Part shown: positions 8,011 through 16,056 of the stretch, piece by piece
Layout: each line of letters begins with the position of its first letter
Position numbering within the stretch: position 1 is the first letter of the stretch
Assembly (NCBI GenBank): GCA_020060765.1
Contig: JAGUZQ010000018.1
Location: 1 to 45,629, forward strand
DNA length: 45,629 nucleotides
Direction of reading: 5' to 3'
DNA from: Planctomycetota bacterium
GTDB taxonomy: Bacteria > Planctomycetota > SZUA-567
Translations under genes and position numbers: made by a program
The notes under the pieces: generated by a model
What the model saw: the letters and a program-made list of their open reading frames with translations, nothing else
What the model was told of the DNA's origin: nothing
Databases searched by the model: none

Positions 8011-8553
8011 ATGCCTGAAACCGAATTGACTCCCGCCCGCATGGAATCCTTGCGCCGGTATTGGCGGGAAAGAAGCCTTACGGAACTGGCCGACTACATC
8101 GAAGTCCACTATCACGCGCGGGCCAAGGCGCTGGTGCCGGAAATCGTCAAGGAAATCGAAGCGATTCTGAATGCGACGCCGGAGGATATCCGCGACGCAA
8201 TGGTGCCGCTCCAGCATCTGCGGATCATGCTGACCGAGGATATGGAGAAGCATACCCGCGAGGAAGAGGAAGTGCTTTTCCCGTATATCCGGTCTCTGGA
8301 GAGTGGAGTAACGCCGGACGGAACGCTCGGCTCGATCGGCCGGATACACAACGAACACGATCAGATCGTCGATACGCTCGTGCGGATCAAGCTCAAAAGC
8401 ACGCTCTGCCGGTTGCCGGAGTCGACCTGCGAATACTGCCGCCCGCTGTATGACCGGCTGGCCGTGCTGCTTGCCGACCTGCACGAACACGCTTTTCTGG
8501 AAGACGACATCCTGTTTCCGGAGGCGCTGGAACTGGAGAAGGAAAGACGGTGA
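8011..8553 (+). CDS. Hemerythrin-domain protein (ScdA/YtfE-like, lacking the DUF542 domain)
   Basis: A 180-residue protein that matches only the hemerythrin part of RIC proteins. It shows IEVHYHARAKAL, HTREEEEVLFPYI, IHNEHDQIVDTL and LHEHAFLEDDILFPEA. The His and Glu residues in these motifs form the di-iron site of the four-helix bundle. RIC-type proteins repair Fe-S clusters damaged by NO or oxidants. This protein lacks the N-terminal DUF542 domain that the next gene has, so the two may work as a pair. The start at 8011 lies one base after the Rrf2 stop, with GAAGGAGG upstream. Confidence 0.85.
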   Translation: MPETELTPARMESLRRYWRERSLTELADYIEVHYHARAKALVPEIVKEIEAILNATPEDIRDAMVPLQHLRIMLTEDMEKHTREEEEVLFPYIRSLESGVTPDGTLGSIGRIHNEHDQIVDTLVRIKLKSTLCRLPESTCEYCRPLYDRLAVLLADLHEHAFLEDDILFPEALELEKERR

Positions 8554-8579
8554 GGGATCCTCTTTCCCGGGAGAAAACG

Positions 8580-9347
8580 ATGATCACAATCGATGTAGAC
8601 AAACCGGTGCGCGTTCTGGCGCTGGAGGATCCCCGCATCCGGGCGGCGCTTGAAGCCATGGGTATCGACACCTGTTGTGGCGGCGGCAAGCCGCTGACCG
8701 AGGCGGTTCGGGAAGCGGGGCTGGAAATAGACGCAGTACGCGCTCGCCTGCATGAGGCAATGGCAAGAGGGAAAGCAGAACCCGAAACGAAACGCGATTG
8801 GCGGCAGGCTTCGCTGGCCGAATTGACCGATCATATCGAAGAGAAGCATCACGCCTTTCTTCGCGACATACTGCCGCGCCTCGCAGACCGCTTCGCGAAA
8901 GTTGTTAAGGCGCACGGCAAACGCCATGGCGACATGTTGACCGAGGTGCAAAGAGTATTTGCCGGACTGCGCAAGGAGATCGAGGCGCACCTCATGAAGG
9001 AAGAACAGATCCTGTTTCCTTATTTGCGTCAAATGTCGGCGGCCATCGCGGCATGCAGAGAGTTGCCGCCCATGCATTGCGGCAGCGTCGCCAATCCGAT
9101 TCGCCAGATGGAGCACGAACACGAGAACGCGGGCGCGGTGCTCTCCGCCATGCGCGAGCGCACATCAGGTTATGATCTGCCCGACGACGCTTGTCCGACG
9201 TTCGCGGGATTGTACGAAGACTTGCGGGCACTTGAGGCGGATTTGCATGAGCACATTTTCCTAGAAAACAATATCCTTTTCCCGAAAGCCGTCGGTATGG
9301 AGGAAAAGTCAATGGGGCGCGTCCATGGGAAGGGAGACCAATTATGA
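8580..9347 (+). CDS. Iron-sulfur cluster repair di-iron protein (RIC, ScdA/YtfE family)
   Basis: A 255-residue complete RIC protein. The N-terminal DUF542 domain carries the vicinal cysteines in [12 protein letters not shown] (C32-C33). A hemerythrin domain follows with [30 protein letters not shown] and [14 protein letters not shown]. The family restores iron to clusters after nitrosative or oxidative damage in the cytoplasm. I prefer ATG 8580, preceded by GGGAG. A GTG at 8550 that overlaps the previous stop is also possible. It overlaps the following lactate dehydrogenase gene by ATGA, so the two are translationally coupled. Confidence 0.9.
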   Translation: MITIDVDKPVRVLALEDPRIRAALEAMGIDTCCGGGKPLTEAVREAGLEIDAVRARLHEAMARGKAEPETKRDWRQASLAELTDHIEEKHHAFLRDILPRLADRFAKVVKAHGKRHGDMLTEVQRVFAGLRKEIEAHLMKEEQILFPYLRQMSAAIAACRELPPMHCGSVANPIRQMEHEHENAGAVLSAMRERTSGYDLPDDACPTFAGLYEDLRALEADLHEHIFLENNILFPKAVGMEEKSMGRVHGKGDQL

Positions 9348-10411
9348 ACGTGATCGTATACAGCGCAAAGCCGTACGACCGGCTCTACCTGGAGGAGGCC
9401 AATCAGAAGGCGGGGCATAACCTTCTCTTCGTGGAAGCCACTCTTTCGGAAGAGACCGCCGGGCTTGCGAAAGGGCGGGACGCGGCGTGCATTTTCGTTA
9501 ACGACCGGGCAGACCGCGCTGTTCTGACATCATTGTATGAAGGCGGCACCCGCTTCATTGCCCTTCGGTGCGCCGGCTTCAACAACGTGGATCTCCCGGC
9601 GGTGAAGGATCTGGGGATGTGTGTCGTGCGCGTTCCGGCGTATTCGCCGCATGCGGTAGCCGAACACACGGTTGCGCTGATGCAAACGCTCAACCGCAAG
9701 ATCCATCGGGCATACAACCGCATTCGCGAAGGCAATTTCGCCCTGCAAGGACTGCTCGGGTTCGATTTGCACGGGAAGACGGTCGGCGTCATCGGCACAG
9801 GGCGGATCGGCGCAATTGTAGCACGCATTTTACGCGCGGGTTATGGCTGCGAGGTATTGGCTTACGACGTGCAGCCGCAGGCGGAGCTGGAGAAGATGGG
9901 CGTCCGGTATGCCTCGCTGGATGAGGTGATTTCCCGATGTGACGTTCTGACGCTTCACTGTCCGCTGACGCCGGAAACGCATCATTTGATTAACGCGGAT
10001 ACGATTCATGCCATGAAGCCGGGCGTGATGATCGTGAATACCAGTCGCGGCGGACTGGTGGATACCGCCGCCGTAATCGAGGCGCTCAAGGACGGTCGTA
10101 TCGGATCCCTGGCCATCGACGTGTATGAGGAAGAGGCGGATCTCTTCTTCGAGGATCTGTCGGGAACGGTGATTCGGGATGATGTGTTTGCCCGGCTTAC
10201 CACGCTGCCCAATGTCCTGATCACCGGTCATCAGGCGTATTTCACGGAGGAAGCGCTCAGGAATATCGCCGACACAACGATCGGCAATCTAACGGAATAC
10301 GAAAAGAACCACCGGTGTGTGAATGCCGTGCACTGCGACAGGATGCGCCGCCGTGACGGAAGCCGGGGATGCGCGGGGAAGGAAGTCTGCCCGTGCGAAC
10401 CGGACAAATAG
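9344..10411 (+). CDS. ldhA: D-lactate dehydrogenase with an unusual cysteine-rich tail
   Basis: A 355-residue D-2-hydroxyacid dehydrogenase of the LdhA type, which reduces pyruvate to D-lactate with NADH. The nucleotide-binding motif is GTGRIG (151-156). The catalytic Arg is in NTSRGGLVD (R235), the Glu is in YEEEAD (about 262-264) and the His is in [12 protein letters not shown] (H296). The [11 protein letters not shown] segment is typical of true LdhA. After about residue 322 the protein has an extra tail with C325, C331, C343, C349 and C351, ending CPCEPDK, which ordinary LdhA lacks. Its place between RIC and FprA suggests a role in redox balance when NO blocks other pathways. Confidence 0.9.
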   Translation: MNVIVYSAKPYDRLYLEEANQKAGHNLLFVEATLSEETAGLAKGRDAACIFVNDRADRAVLTSLYEGGTRFIALRCAGFNNVDLPAVKDLGMCVVRVPAYSPHAVAEHTVALMQTLNRKIHRAYNRIREGNFALQGLLGFDLHGKTVGVIGTGRIGAIVARILRAGYGCEVLAYDVQPQAELEKMGVRYASLDEVISRCDVLTLHCPLTPETHHLINADTIHAMKPGVMIVNTSRGGLVDTAAVIEALKDGRIGSLAIDVYEEEADLFFEDLSGTVIRDDVFARLTTLPNVLITGHQAYFTEEALRNIADTTIGNLTEYEKNHRCVNAVHCDRMRRRDGSRGCAGKEVCPCEPDK

Positions 10412-10448
10412 CGGCATTGCAGCAGAACCTTAACAAGGAGGACGAATT

Positions 10449-11636
10449 ATGCACGCGCGCGAAATTCGCAAGGGAATAGAGGTTATTGCCACGGTCCATT
10501 GGGAGCGGCGGTTGTTTGATTCGCTGATCCCGCTGCCGGACGGCACGAGCTATAACGCCTATCTGGTGAAGGGCTCGAAGGGAACGGCTCTGCTGGACAC
10601 GACCGATCCGGTCTTGAGCAACGAATTACTGGAGCAGCTTCAAGGCGTGGAGCAGATCGATTACGTGGTTTCGCATCACTCCGAGCAAGATCATTCCGGC
10701 ACGATTCCGATGGTGCTTGCCCGTTATCCCAACGCCAAGCTGTTGTGCAGCAGCAAGGCGGAAGACCTCCTGCACACGCACCTGGGCGTGGCCACCGACC
10801 GGATGCGTGTCGTCGAGAACGGCGAGAGCGTTTCCCTCGGCGACAAGACGCTGCAATTCGTCTATACCCCGTGGGTTCACTGGCCGGAAACCATGGTGAC
10901 GTACATTCCCGAGGGTAAGTGCCTGTTCAGTTGCGATTTCTTCGGCTCGCACCTGGCAACCACCGACCTCTATGTCACCGACAAGGCCCGCGTGTACGAG
11001 GCGGCGAAGCGGTATTATGCCGAGATCATGATGCCGTTTCGGAATGTCATTCAGAAGAACCTGAAGAAGATCGAGGAATACCCCTTCGAGGTGATCGCTC
11101 CCAGCCATGGCCCGGTGTATGACGATCCGGCCTTCATCGTGGATGCATACAAGGACTGGGTCTCGCCCACCATGAAGAACGAGGTGGTGCTGCCTTACAT
11201 CAGCATGCACGGCAGCACCGAGCGCATGGCCAAGCACCTTATCGATGCGCTGGCGCGCGAGGGAGTGACGGTTCATGCCTTCGATCTGGCCGTAACCGAC
11301 ATCGGCAAACTCGCCATCGCGCTGGTCGATGCCGCGACCCTTATTGTGGGTACGCCGACGGTTCATGTCGGTCCGCACCCGGCGGTCTATTACGCGGCGC
11401 ATCTTGCTAATCTTCTGCGGCCCAAACTCAAGTATGCCGCGATTGTGGGCTCATACGGCTGGAGCAGCAAGGCCATCGAACAGATTGCCGCTTTGATCCC
11501 CAACCTGAAGGTCGAAGTCCTGGGCACGGTGCTGCAAAAGGGGTTGCCGGACGCGGACACGTTCACAAAGCTCGATGAGTTGGCCAAGGCTGTCGCGGAA
11601 GCGCATCGCGCCGATCCGAGTGTCGAGAAGGAGTAA
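10449..11636 (+). CDS. fprA: Flavodiiron protein FprA (NO/O2 reductase)
   Basis: A 395-residue A-type flavodiiron protein. The N-terminal metallo-beta-lactamase-like half carries the di-iron motif H77-x-E79-x-D81-H82 (HHSEQDHSG), with further ligands in FSCDFFGSH and PSHGPVYDD. The C-terminal flavodoxin half begins at PYISMHGSTERMA, the FMN phosphate loop. Such proteins reduce O2 to water or NO to N2O in the cytoplasm, taking electrons from rubredoxin or F420. AAGGAGG precedes the start. The ferredoxin gene downstream may supply electrons, but that is an inference. Confidence 0.92.
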   Translation: MHAREIRKGIEVIATVHWERRLFDSLIPLPDGTSYNAYLVKGSKGTALLDTTDPVLSNELLEQLQGVEQIDYVVSHHSEQDHSGTIPMVLARYPNAKLLCSSKAEDLLHTHLGVATDRMRVVENGESVSLGDKTLQFVYTPWVHWPETMVTYIPEGKCLFSCDFFGSHLATTDLYVTDKARVYEAAKRYYAEIMMPFRNVIQKNLKKIEEYPFEVIAPSHGPVYDDPAFIVDAYKDWVSPTMKNEVVLPYISMHGSTERMAKHLIDALAREGVTVHAFDLAVTDIGKLAIALVDAATLIVGTPTVHVGPHPAVYYAAHLANLLRPKLKYAAIVGSYGWSSKAIEQIAALIPNLKVEVLGTVLQKGLPDADTFTKLDELAKAVAEAHRADPSVEKE

Positions 11637-11652
11637 ACTGGGAACTATATGC

Positions 11653-11796
11653 ATGAGTTGGATATGCCCTCATCAAGACGACGATTATTGCCGCAAACGG
11701 AAACGGCCATGCGAGGCGGGAACGCGTGGCTGCGTTCTGGAGGGGCGGTTGGGCTTTATGGCTACCGGGAGTGACGGACGAAGAAAGGAGCCGGCA
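11653..11796 (+). other. Cysteine-rich in-frame segment preceding ferredoxin
   Basis: From ATG 11653 an open frame runs without a stop straight into the ferredoxin start. It encodes a segment with MSWICPHQDDDYC and CEAGTRGCVL: four Cys spaced C-x7-C-x6-C-x6-C, followed by a polar linker. No strong Shine-Dalgarno precedes it. Either it is a genuine N-terminal metal-binding extension giving a 110-residue protein, or it is a small reading frame that lost its stop. The regular Cys pattern argues for real coding. Confidence 0.4.
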
Positions 11797-11985
11797 ATGA
11801 AAGCGATTGTGGATCAGGATACCTGCATCGGCTGCGGACTCTGCGCCGAGGTCTGCCCCGCGGTCTTTGATATGAATGCGAACGGCAAGGCCGAAGCGAA
11901 GGCCGGCTCCGTGCCCGCCGACGCCGAGGCTGCCTGTCACGATGCGGCCGAGCAATGCCCGGTCGAGGCGATTGAGGTGAGATAG
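11797..11985 (+). CDS. 4Fe-4S ferredoxin
   Basis: A 62-residue ferredoxin with the cluster motif CIGCGLCAEVCP (C-x2-C-x2-C-x3-C-P) near the N-terminus and CHDAAEQCPVEAI near the C-terminus. This is the pattern of small single-cluster ferredoxins of the Desulfovibrio type, where the last Cys completes the cluster. AAAGGAG lies 7 bases before ATG 11797. It ends the NO/oxygen stress group and may feed electrons to FprA or to cluster repair. The same frame extends upstream to 11653 with a second Cys-rich segment. Confidence 0.9.
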   Translation: MKAIVDQDTCIGCGLCAEVCPAVFDMNANGKAEAKAGSVPADAEAACHDAAEQCPVEAIEVR

Positions 11986-12020
11986 CGGAATGTTGTCATC
12001 TCAACACGACACGATCCGTT

Positions 12021-12122
12021 TTGCCCATTTCGTGCGCTATGAAGGTGTTGCGCGAGGGCAAGGTGGCGGGGTTCGCGAACCACACCGCGTTCATCGTTAG
12101 GGACGGCACGGACGACCAGAAC
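12021..12122 (+). pseudogene. Remnant of a PAS-domain sensor kinase
   Basis: A short frame reads KVLREGKVAGFANHTAFIV followed by RDGT. It closely resembles the PAS/PAC segment of histidine kinases that reads LREG-x-V-x-GLANHT-x-LI-A-RDGTERPI. Matching sequence ends at about 12122, and no flanking kinase domain is present. It is best read as a fragment of a decayed sensor gene lying just upstream of the promoter at 12163. Confidence 0.55.
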
Positions 12123-12162
12123 GCTTTCCATGCGATTGCTCTGGAGGAAATCGTAATCATTG

Positions 12163-12191
12163 TTGACAGAATGATTGATTTCCGCTATAAA
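12163..12191 (+). promoter_or_regulatory. Near-consensus sigma-70 promoter of the DUF1538/P-II operon
   Basis: TTGACA (12163-12168), a 17-bp spacer, TATAAA (12186-12191). Both the spacing and the -35 box are ideal. The first start codon is at 12354, which leaves a leader of about 155 bases. I see no strong hairpin in that leader. The remainder of the 11986-12353 gap holds only the PAS remnant. Confidence 0.75.
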
Positions 12192-12353
12192 ATGTTATGC
12201 ATTCGTAGGTTCTGATCGACATGAACCGCGCGATTCATTACCAATGACCGCTGATTTTCTGTTATTACGCCACACATGAAGGCATGAGGTGGACATAGCC
12301 AGAGTGCATCGATATAGGCGTCCCAACGCCATTTCGTAATCGGGAGAGGATCA

Positions 12354-12668
12354 ATGATAGACGTTATTGCGGTTGCGTATCCCAAAGCGCCCGCCCGAAA
12401 GAAGGAACTTCTCCCCGTCATTGCCCAAACCGTTTCTCGGAATCCAGCCGTATGCGTCTATTTGTCTGAGACGACCGAGGACGTCCTCATGCGAATCAGG
12501 GTTGACGACTCTCAGCAGTTTATTGAAATCATCGTGGGCATTTTTGCTGCCTGTCGGCCTTCGGATGGCGACTCACTGGTCGAGGGCATCGATATTCATC
12601 AATTGGGTGCTCACACTCCAGCGGAAGATTTTACAGAAGAGCTTATGGGACGCGGGCATGTCAAATGA
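12354..12668 (+). CDS. Small protein of unknown function, DUF1538 operon
   Basis: A 104-residue soluble protein that I do not recognise. It begins MIDVIAVAYPKAPARKKELL and shows an apparent beta-alpha-beta-beta-alpha pattern (a strand at 2-8, a helix at 14-26, strands at 33-40 and 43-50, a helix at 53-66), which might be a ferredoxin-like fold. GGGAGAGG lies just before the start. The end overlaps the DUF1538 start by 11 bases, so the two are probably translated together. A regulatory or accessory subunit of the membrane protein is the simplest guess. Confidence 0.7.
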   Translation: MIDVIAVAYPKAPARKKELLPVIAQTVSRNPAVCVYLSETTEDVLMRIRVDDSQQFIEIIVGIFAACRPSDGDSLVEGIDIHQLGAHTPAEDFTEELMGRGHVK

Positions 12669-14445
12669 AGAATCCGATCCCGATAGCAACCCTCGTGTCA
12701 TGCGCTATGGAGATTATCTTCGACGCGCCACGGTGAACTATGGCGAAGTCCGCTACGGCGATGTGGTGCGAATCAGTCCGCGAGCACAAGCGGCCCGGAT
12801 CGGCGTCACGCCGCGTCATGTCATGCGCATCATTGCCCCCTACCTGTCCGTCCGCATCGGGGAGCAGGCGCGTGCGGTGCTCCCGCTGGCGCTATATCTG
12901 GCCGTTTTCCAAATCGTGATTCTGCGCCAAACCGTAGAGGACTCCGTCATAATCGCAACCGGTCTGGCCTGCGTAATCATGGGACTTGTCCTCTTCATGG
13001 AGGGGCTGAAGGTCGGGCTCATGCCCTTCGCGGAGCGTATCGGATCGGAGTTGCCCGTCAAACTTAAGTTGCGCGGCATTTTCGCGACTGCCTTCGTTCT
13101 CGGCGTTGCCGCCACGGTTGCCGAGCCCGCCATCGGAGTCTTGCAGACGGCGGGAGCGTCCGTCTCGATCCAGGATGCGCCGCTCCTGTACCTGATGCTA
13201 TCGCGCTATTCGGCGTGGCTGGTCCTCGCGGTGGCGATCGGCGTCGGCGGAGCCACGGTTCTCGGCATCCTTCGCACCGTGCGCGGTTGGTCCTTGAAAC
13301 CGCTAATTTTCGCACTGCTTCTGCCCACGCTGGGGCTGACCGCCTATTCGATGTGGGAACCAACCGGCCAATTGGCGCGGTTGGTCGGCTTGGCGTGGGA
13401 TTGCGGCGGCGTCACGACAGGCCCGGTCACGGTTCCGTTGGTTCTCGCGCTGGGTATCGGTGTCGCCAATGCCTCCAGCCGGGATAACGGTTTTTCCGGG
13501 TTCGGCGTCGTCACGCTGGCAAGCATTCTTCCCATCCTGACGGTTCTTCTTCTGGGCGTCGTCCTGTTGAACGGCGGCGGCCTCGACGTCGAGGTGCCAG
13601 TATCGACAGCTGCGTCGGTATCATCGTCGTCACAGATAGGCATACTGCCAGCCCTCCAGTCGGTTGCATCGGCCTTTCGCGCGGTCGTTCCGCTTTGCTT
13701 CATCCTCTTCGCCATTCTGTCCTGGGTGCTTCGGGAAAAGCTTGCAAACAGACAAATGACGCTGTACGGCATGGGATTGTGCCTGATCGGCATGGCCGCA
13801 TTCAATATCGGTTTGACCTATGGTTTGGGCGCTCTCGGAAGCCAGGTGGGAACTGTCATGCCTGCTGCGTTCCAGGCGCATGAAGCGGTTGAACATTCGC
13901 CTTTATATCATTCCGCCATGGGACGCGGCATCGCCATTCTGTTCGCTTTCTTCCTCGGCTTCGGTGCTACCCTCGCCGAGCCCGCATTGCGCGCGCTTGC
14001 GCTTACGGTGGAAAATGTAACGAATGGCGCAATGGAGCGCGGCGCGGTGATTCGCGCAGTCAGCTTTGGTGTCGGCTCCGGAATTGCCATGGGCGTATCC
14101 AAAATCATCTGGGATTTCTCGGTCACACCGATTCTACTGGTTGGCTATGGCGCTCTTCTGCTTCTCACCTTGCTCAGTTCCGAAAAATACGTCAACGTCG
14201 CCTGGGACAGCGCCGGTGTGACGACAGGCCCAGTGACGGTTCCGCTGGTCATCGCCTTGGGTTTGGGGCTTGGTCAGGCGAGCGGAGTTGTCGAAGGCTT
14301 CGGCATACTGGCAATGGCGTCTCTTTTCCCCATAGGCTCGGTTCTGGTTCTCGGGCTTATTGCGGAATGGCGGATGCGGCGTGAGCGCCGACACATGCAA
14401 AGTCCACAGGCGGACGTTTTGAGCGAAGTGCTCATATCTCAATGA
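12658..14445 (+). CDS. DUF1538 family membrane protein (putative transporter)
   Basis: A 595-residue polytopic membrane protein with a soluble N-terminal part (about 1-60). It has two homologous halves, each with VTTGPVTVPLV (in GGVTTGPVTVPLVLALG and AGVTTGPVTVPLVIALG) and each with a preceding AEPA segment (VAEPAIGVL and LAEPALRAL). These repeats define the DUF1538 family, an inverted or tandem-repeat integral membrane family with no settled substrate. I chose ATG 12658 because it couples to the preceding gene. A longer in-frame extension to 12367 runs through that other gene and is unlikely. The downstream P-II-like genes suggest that transport is gated by a cytoplasmic signal. Confidence 0.88.
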   Translation: MSNEESDPDSNPRVMRYGDYLRRATVNYGEVRYGDVVRISPRAQAARIGVTPRHVMRIIAPYLSVRIGEQARAVLPLALYLAVFQIVILRQTVEDSVIIATGLACVIMGLVLFMEGLKVGLMPFAERIGSELPVKLKLRGIFATAFVLGVAATVAEPAIGVLQTAGASVSIQDAPLLYLMLSRYSAWLVLAVAIGVGGATVLGILRTVRGWSLKPLIFALLLPTLGLTAYSMWEPTGQLARLVGLAWDCGGVTTGPVTVPLVLALGIGVANASSRDNGFSGFGVVTLASILPILTVLLLGVVLLNGGGLDVEVPVSTAASVSSSSQIGILPALQSVASAFRAVVPLCFILFAILSWVLREKLANRQMTLYGMGLCLIGMAAFNIGLTYGLGALGSQVGTVMPAAFQAHEAVEHSPLYHSAMGRGIAILFAFFLGFGATLAEPALRALALTVENVTNGAMERGAVIRAVSFGVGSGIAMGVSKIIWDFSVTPILLVGYGALLLLTLLSSEKYVNVAWDSAGVTTGPVTVPLVIALGLGLGQASGVVEGFGILAMASLFPIGSVLVLGLIAEWRMRRERRHMQSPQADVLSEVLISQ

Positions 14446-14463
14446 TATCGGGAAACACATAGC

Positions 14464-14841
14464 ATGGACAACAAGCGGACATTTACGGTATTGACGGACC
14501 TTTCGCTCATCACGTGCATCGTACAGCGCGGATGGGGAAACGACATCGTCAAGGCGGCGGTGCTGGCCGGGGCGCAGGGCGCCACGGTGTATTTCGCCAC
14601 TGGTTCGGGGATGCGTGAACGCTTGGGCATTCTGGGGCTGGCTGTCGAGGTCGAGAAAGAGGTCATCAATATTGTCGTCCCGAACGAACAGGCGGACCAT
14701 ATCTTCGAGGTCATGTACAAGGCGGGGAAATTGGACACGCCGGGCATGGGGTTCATCTACATCACGCCGCTCGAAAAAGCCGCTACCTTCATCCCGGAGA
14801 ATGTGTTTTCCAAACTGAAAAACCGGGAGCCGCACCCATGA
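14464..14841 (+). CDS. P-II-like regulatory protein, copy 1
   Basis: A 125-residue protein of the P-II (GlnB-like) superfamily fold. It shows FTVLTDLSLITCIVQRG, AVLAGAQGATVYFATGSG and LDTPGMGFIYITPLEKA, the last corresponding to the C-terminal nucleotide-binding strand. The T-loop region (about 45-60) is short and lacks the uridylylated Tyr of GlnB. It starts 18 bases after the DUF1538 gene and overlaps the next gene by ATGA. It probably binds a nucleotide and controls the DUF1538 protein, as P-II proteins control AmtB. The actual effector is unknown. Confidence 0.8.
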   Translation: MDNKRTFTVLTDLSLITCIVQRGWGNDIVKAAVLAGAQGATVYFATGSGMRERLGILGLAVEVEKEVINIVVPNEQADHIFEVMYKAGKLDTPGMGFIYITPLEKAATFIPENVFSKLKNREPHP

Positions 14842-15275
14842 GCGAATCGGACGCGTTCATTCCCGGACGAATCCTGACGGCGATTCTTCCCGCCGACACC
14901 GGTGGGGCGGCGAATGTCAGGGAAGCCTTTCTTGCCGCCGGAATGACCTCTTTCATCACGCACCGGACCCGCGGGGCGCTCCCAGGATGCCCGGTGGACG
15001 CCAAGGGGGTGCCGATCTGGCAGGAGATGGTTATTCTGGAGGCCGTGGTGCCGGAAACGCGCGCGGAAGAGCTGTTCCGCGTCGCTTACGACGCCGGTGC
15101 GGACGGAACTTCCGAAGGCGGCATGCTGCTCATGGGACGGGCGCGCAAAGCAAGTTTTCTTACCATTCCCGAACCGCAAGACGAAAAACCCGAACGGGAA
15201 ACAGGAATCTGCGACGCCCGAACTGCCGACAATGAGAGCAGCACCATCGAAACCTCTGCCGAGGAGGCATTATGA
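14838..15275 (+). CDS. P-II-like regulatory protein, copy 2, with acidic tail
   Basis: A 145-residue second P-II-like protein, divergent from copy 1. It shows GRILTAILPADTGGAANVRE, a T-loop-like ALPGCPVDAKG and GGMLLMGRARKASFLTIP at the position of the C-terminal strand. A tail of about 35 residues rich in Glu, Asp, Ser and Thr follows (from PEPQDEKPERE). It overlaps both neighbours by ATGA. Two unlike P-II subunits encoded in tandem might form a mixed trimer or answer different signals. Confidence 0.75.
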   Translation: MSESDAFIPGRILTAILPADTGGAANVREAFLAAGMTSFITHRTRGALPGCPVDAKGVPIWQEMVILEAVVPETRAEELFRVAYDAGADGTSEGGMLLMGRARKASFLTIPEPQDEKPERETGICDARTADNESSTIETSAEEAL

Positions 15276-15679
15276 AAGTCGAGGAGATCATGACCCGGCG
15301 CGTCGTCACGGTGGAGATGGACGACAGTCTGGCTACGATCCGAGAAATATTCGATAACGTCAAGTTCCATCACATCCTGGTGGTTTCGCGCGACGGGCAA
15401 CTGCGGGGGGTGATCAGCGACCGCGACGTTTTGAAGCATCTGAGCCCGTTTCTTGGAACGCCGTCCGAACAGACCCGCGATACAACCCTCCTGCGCAAGC
15501 CAGCCCATCAGATCATGACCCGCAAGCCCGTCACGGCAACCCCTCAAACGCCGGTGACGAAAGCCGCGCATATTTTCATCCATGACAAGATCAGTTGCCT
15601 GCCGGTCACGGACGCGGAGGGCAAAGTCCTCGGGATCATTACCTGGCGTGACATTCTCCGGGCTTGCCTGAACCGGTAG
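15272..15679 (+). CDS. CBS-domain pair protein
   Basis: A 135-residue protein made of two CBS motifs: MTRRVVTVEMDDSLATIREI with VISDRDVLKHLS, and IMTRKPVTATPQTPVTKAAH with IITWRDILRACL. Stand-alone CBS pairs usually bind AMP, ATP or related nucleotides and regulate a partner. The start overlaps the second P-II-like gene by ATGA, so it is the last gene of this operon. Convergent minus-strand genes begin about 140 bases downstream. Confidence 0.88.
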   Translation: MKVEEIMTRRVVTVEMDDSLATIREIFDNVKFHHILVVSRDGQLRGVISDRDVLKHLSPFLGTPSEQTRDTTLLRKPAHQIMTRKPVTATPQTPVTKAAHIFIHDKISCLPVTDAEGKVLGIITWRDILRACLNR

Positions 15680-15818
15680 TCCGCTCTTGTCGCCAAAGCT
15701 CAACAGCCTTCTGTGTGGATGGTTGAGGCGAAACCACGAAGCGCCTTCGTATTTCAACAGTCGACTATACCATGAATTTCAAAGGGCCGCGTGGCAGCCA
15801 CCATGAAGCACCGCACGT

Positions 15819-16049
15819 TTAAGCATGCGGTGTCCCTGAGCGACCATTGTTTGTCATGACCGTTTCTCCGGAAGAGGCATCTCCATGGGAAAGCATTGCT
15901 TTGCCGTCACCCGTTGTCGCGCACGACAATTCCTGCCTAGAGATGCCTTCCAGATAGACCAGCAACTCCGCCACGGACAGGCCTTTTTCTATCTGCCGCT
16001 TGAAATCGTCATGTGTCATTAGCAAATCCTCCAATATAATCCGTTTCAT
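15819..16049 (-). CDS. Small hypothetical protein downstream of antiporter
   Basis: A 76-residue protein with no recognised family. It begins MKRIILEDLLMTHDDFKRQI and continues with VAELLVYLEG, then a polar, low-complexity C-terminal half. I placed the start at 16049 because GAGG lies just upstream, in the 3' end of the antiporter gene that ends at 16057. An alternative ATG at 16106 overlaps that gene. It is the last gene of the minus-strand array and may be a short regulatory subunit, but nothing proves that. Confidence 0.45.
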   Translation of the reverse strand: MKRIILEDLLMTHDDFKRQIEKGLSVAELLVYLEGISRQELSCATTGDGKAMLSHGDASSGETVMTNNGRSGTPHA

Positions 16050-16056
16050 TCCATCC

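Noticed and set aside
12367..12657. Upstream in-frame extension of the DUF1538 gene
   Set aside because: It runs through the 104-residue gene in another frame and lacks a ribosome site. ATG 12658 gives the usual overlap start.
15809..15832. CACCGCA/TGCGGTG hairpin as a terminator between the convergent operons
   Set aside because: It is only a 7-bp stem with a 10-base loop and no T run on either side, and it touches the end of the small minus-strand gene.
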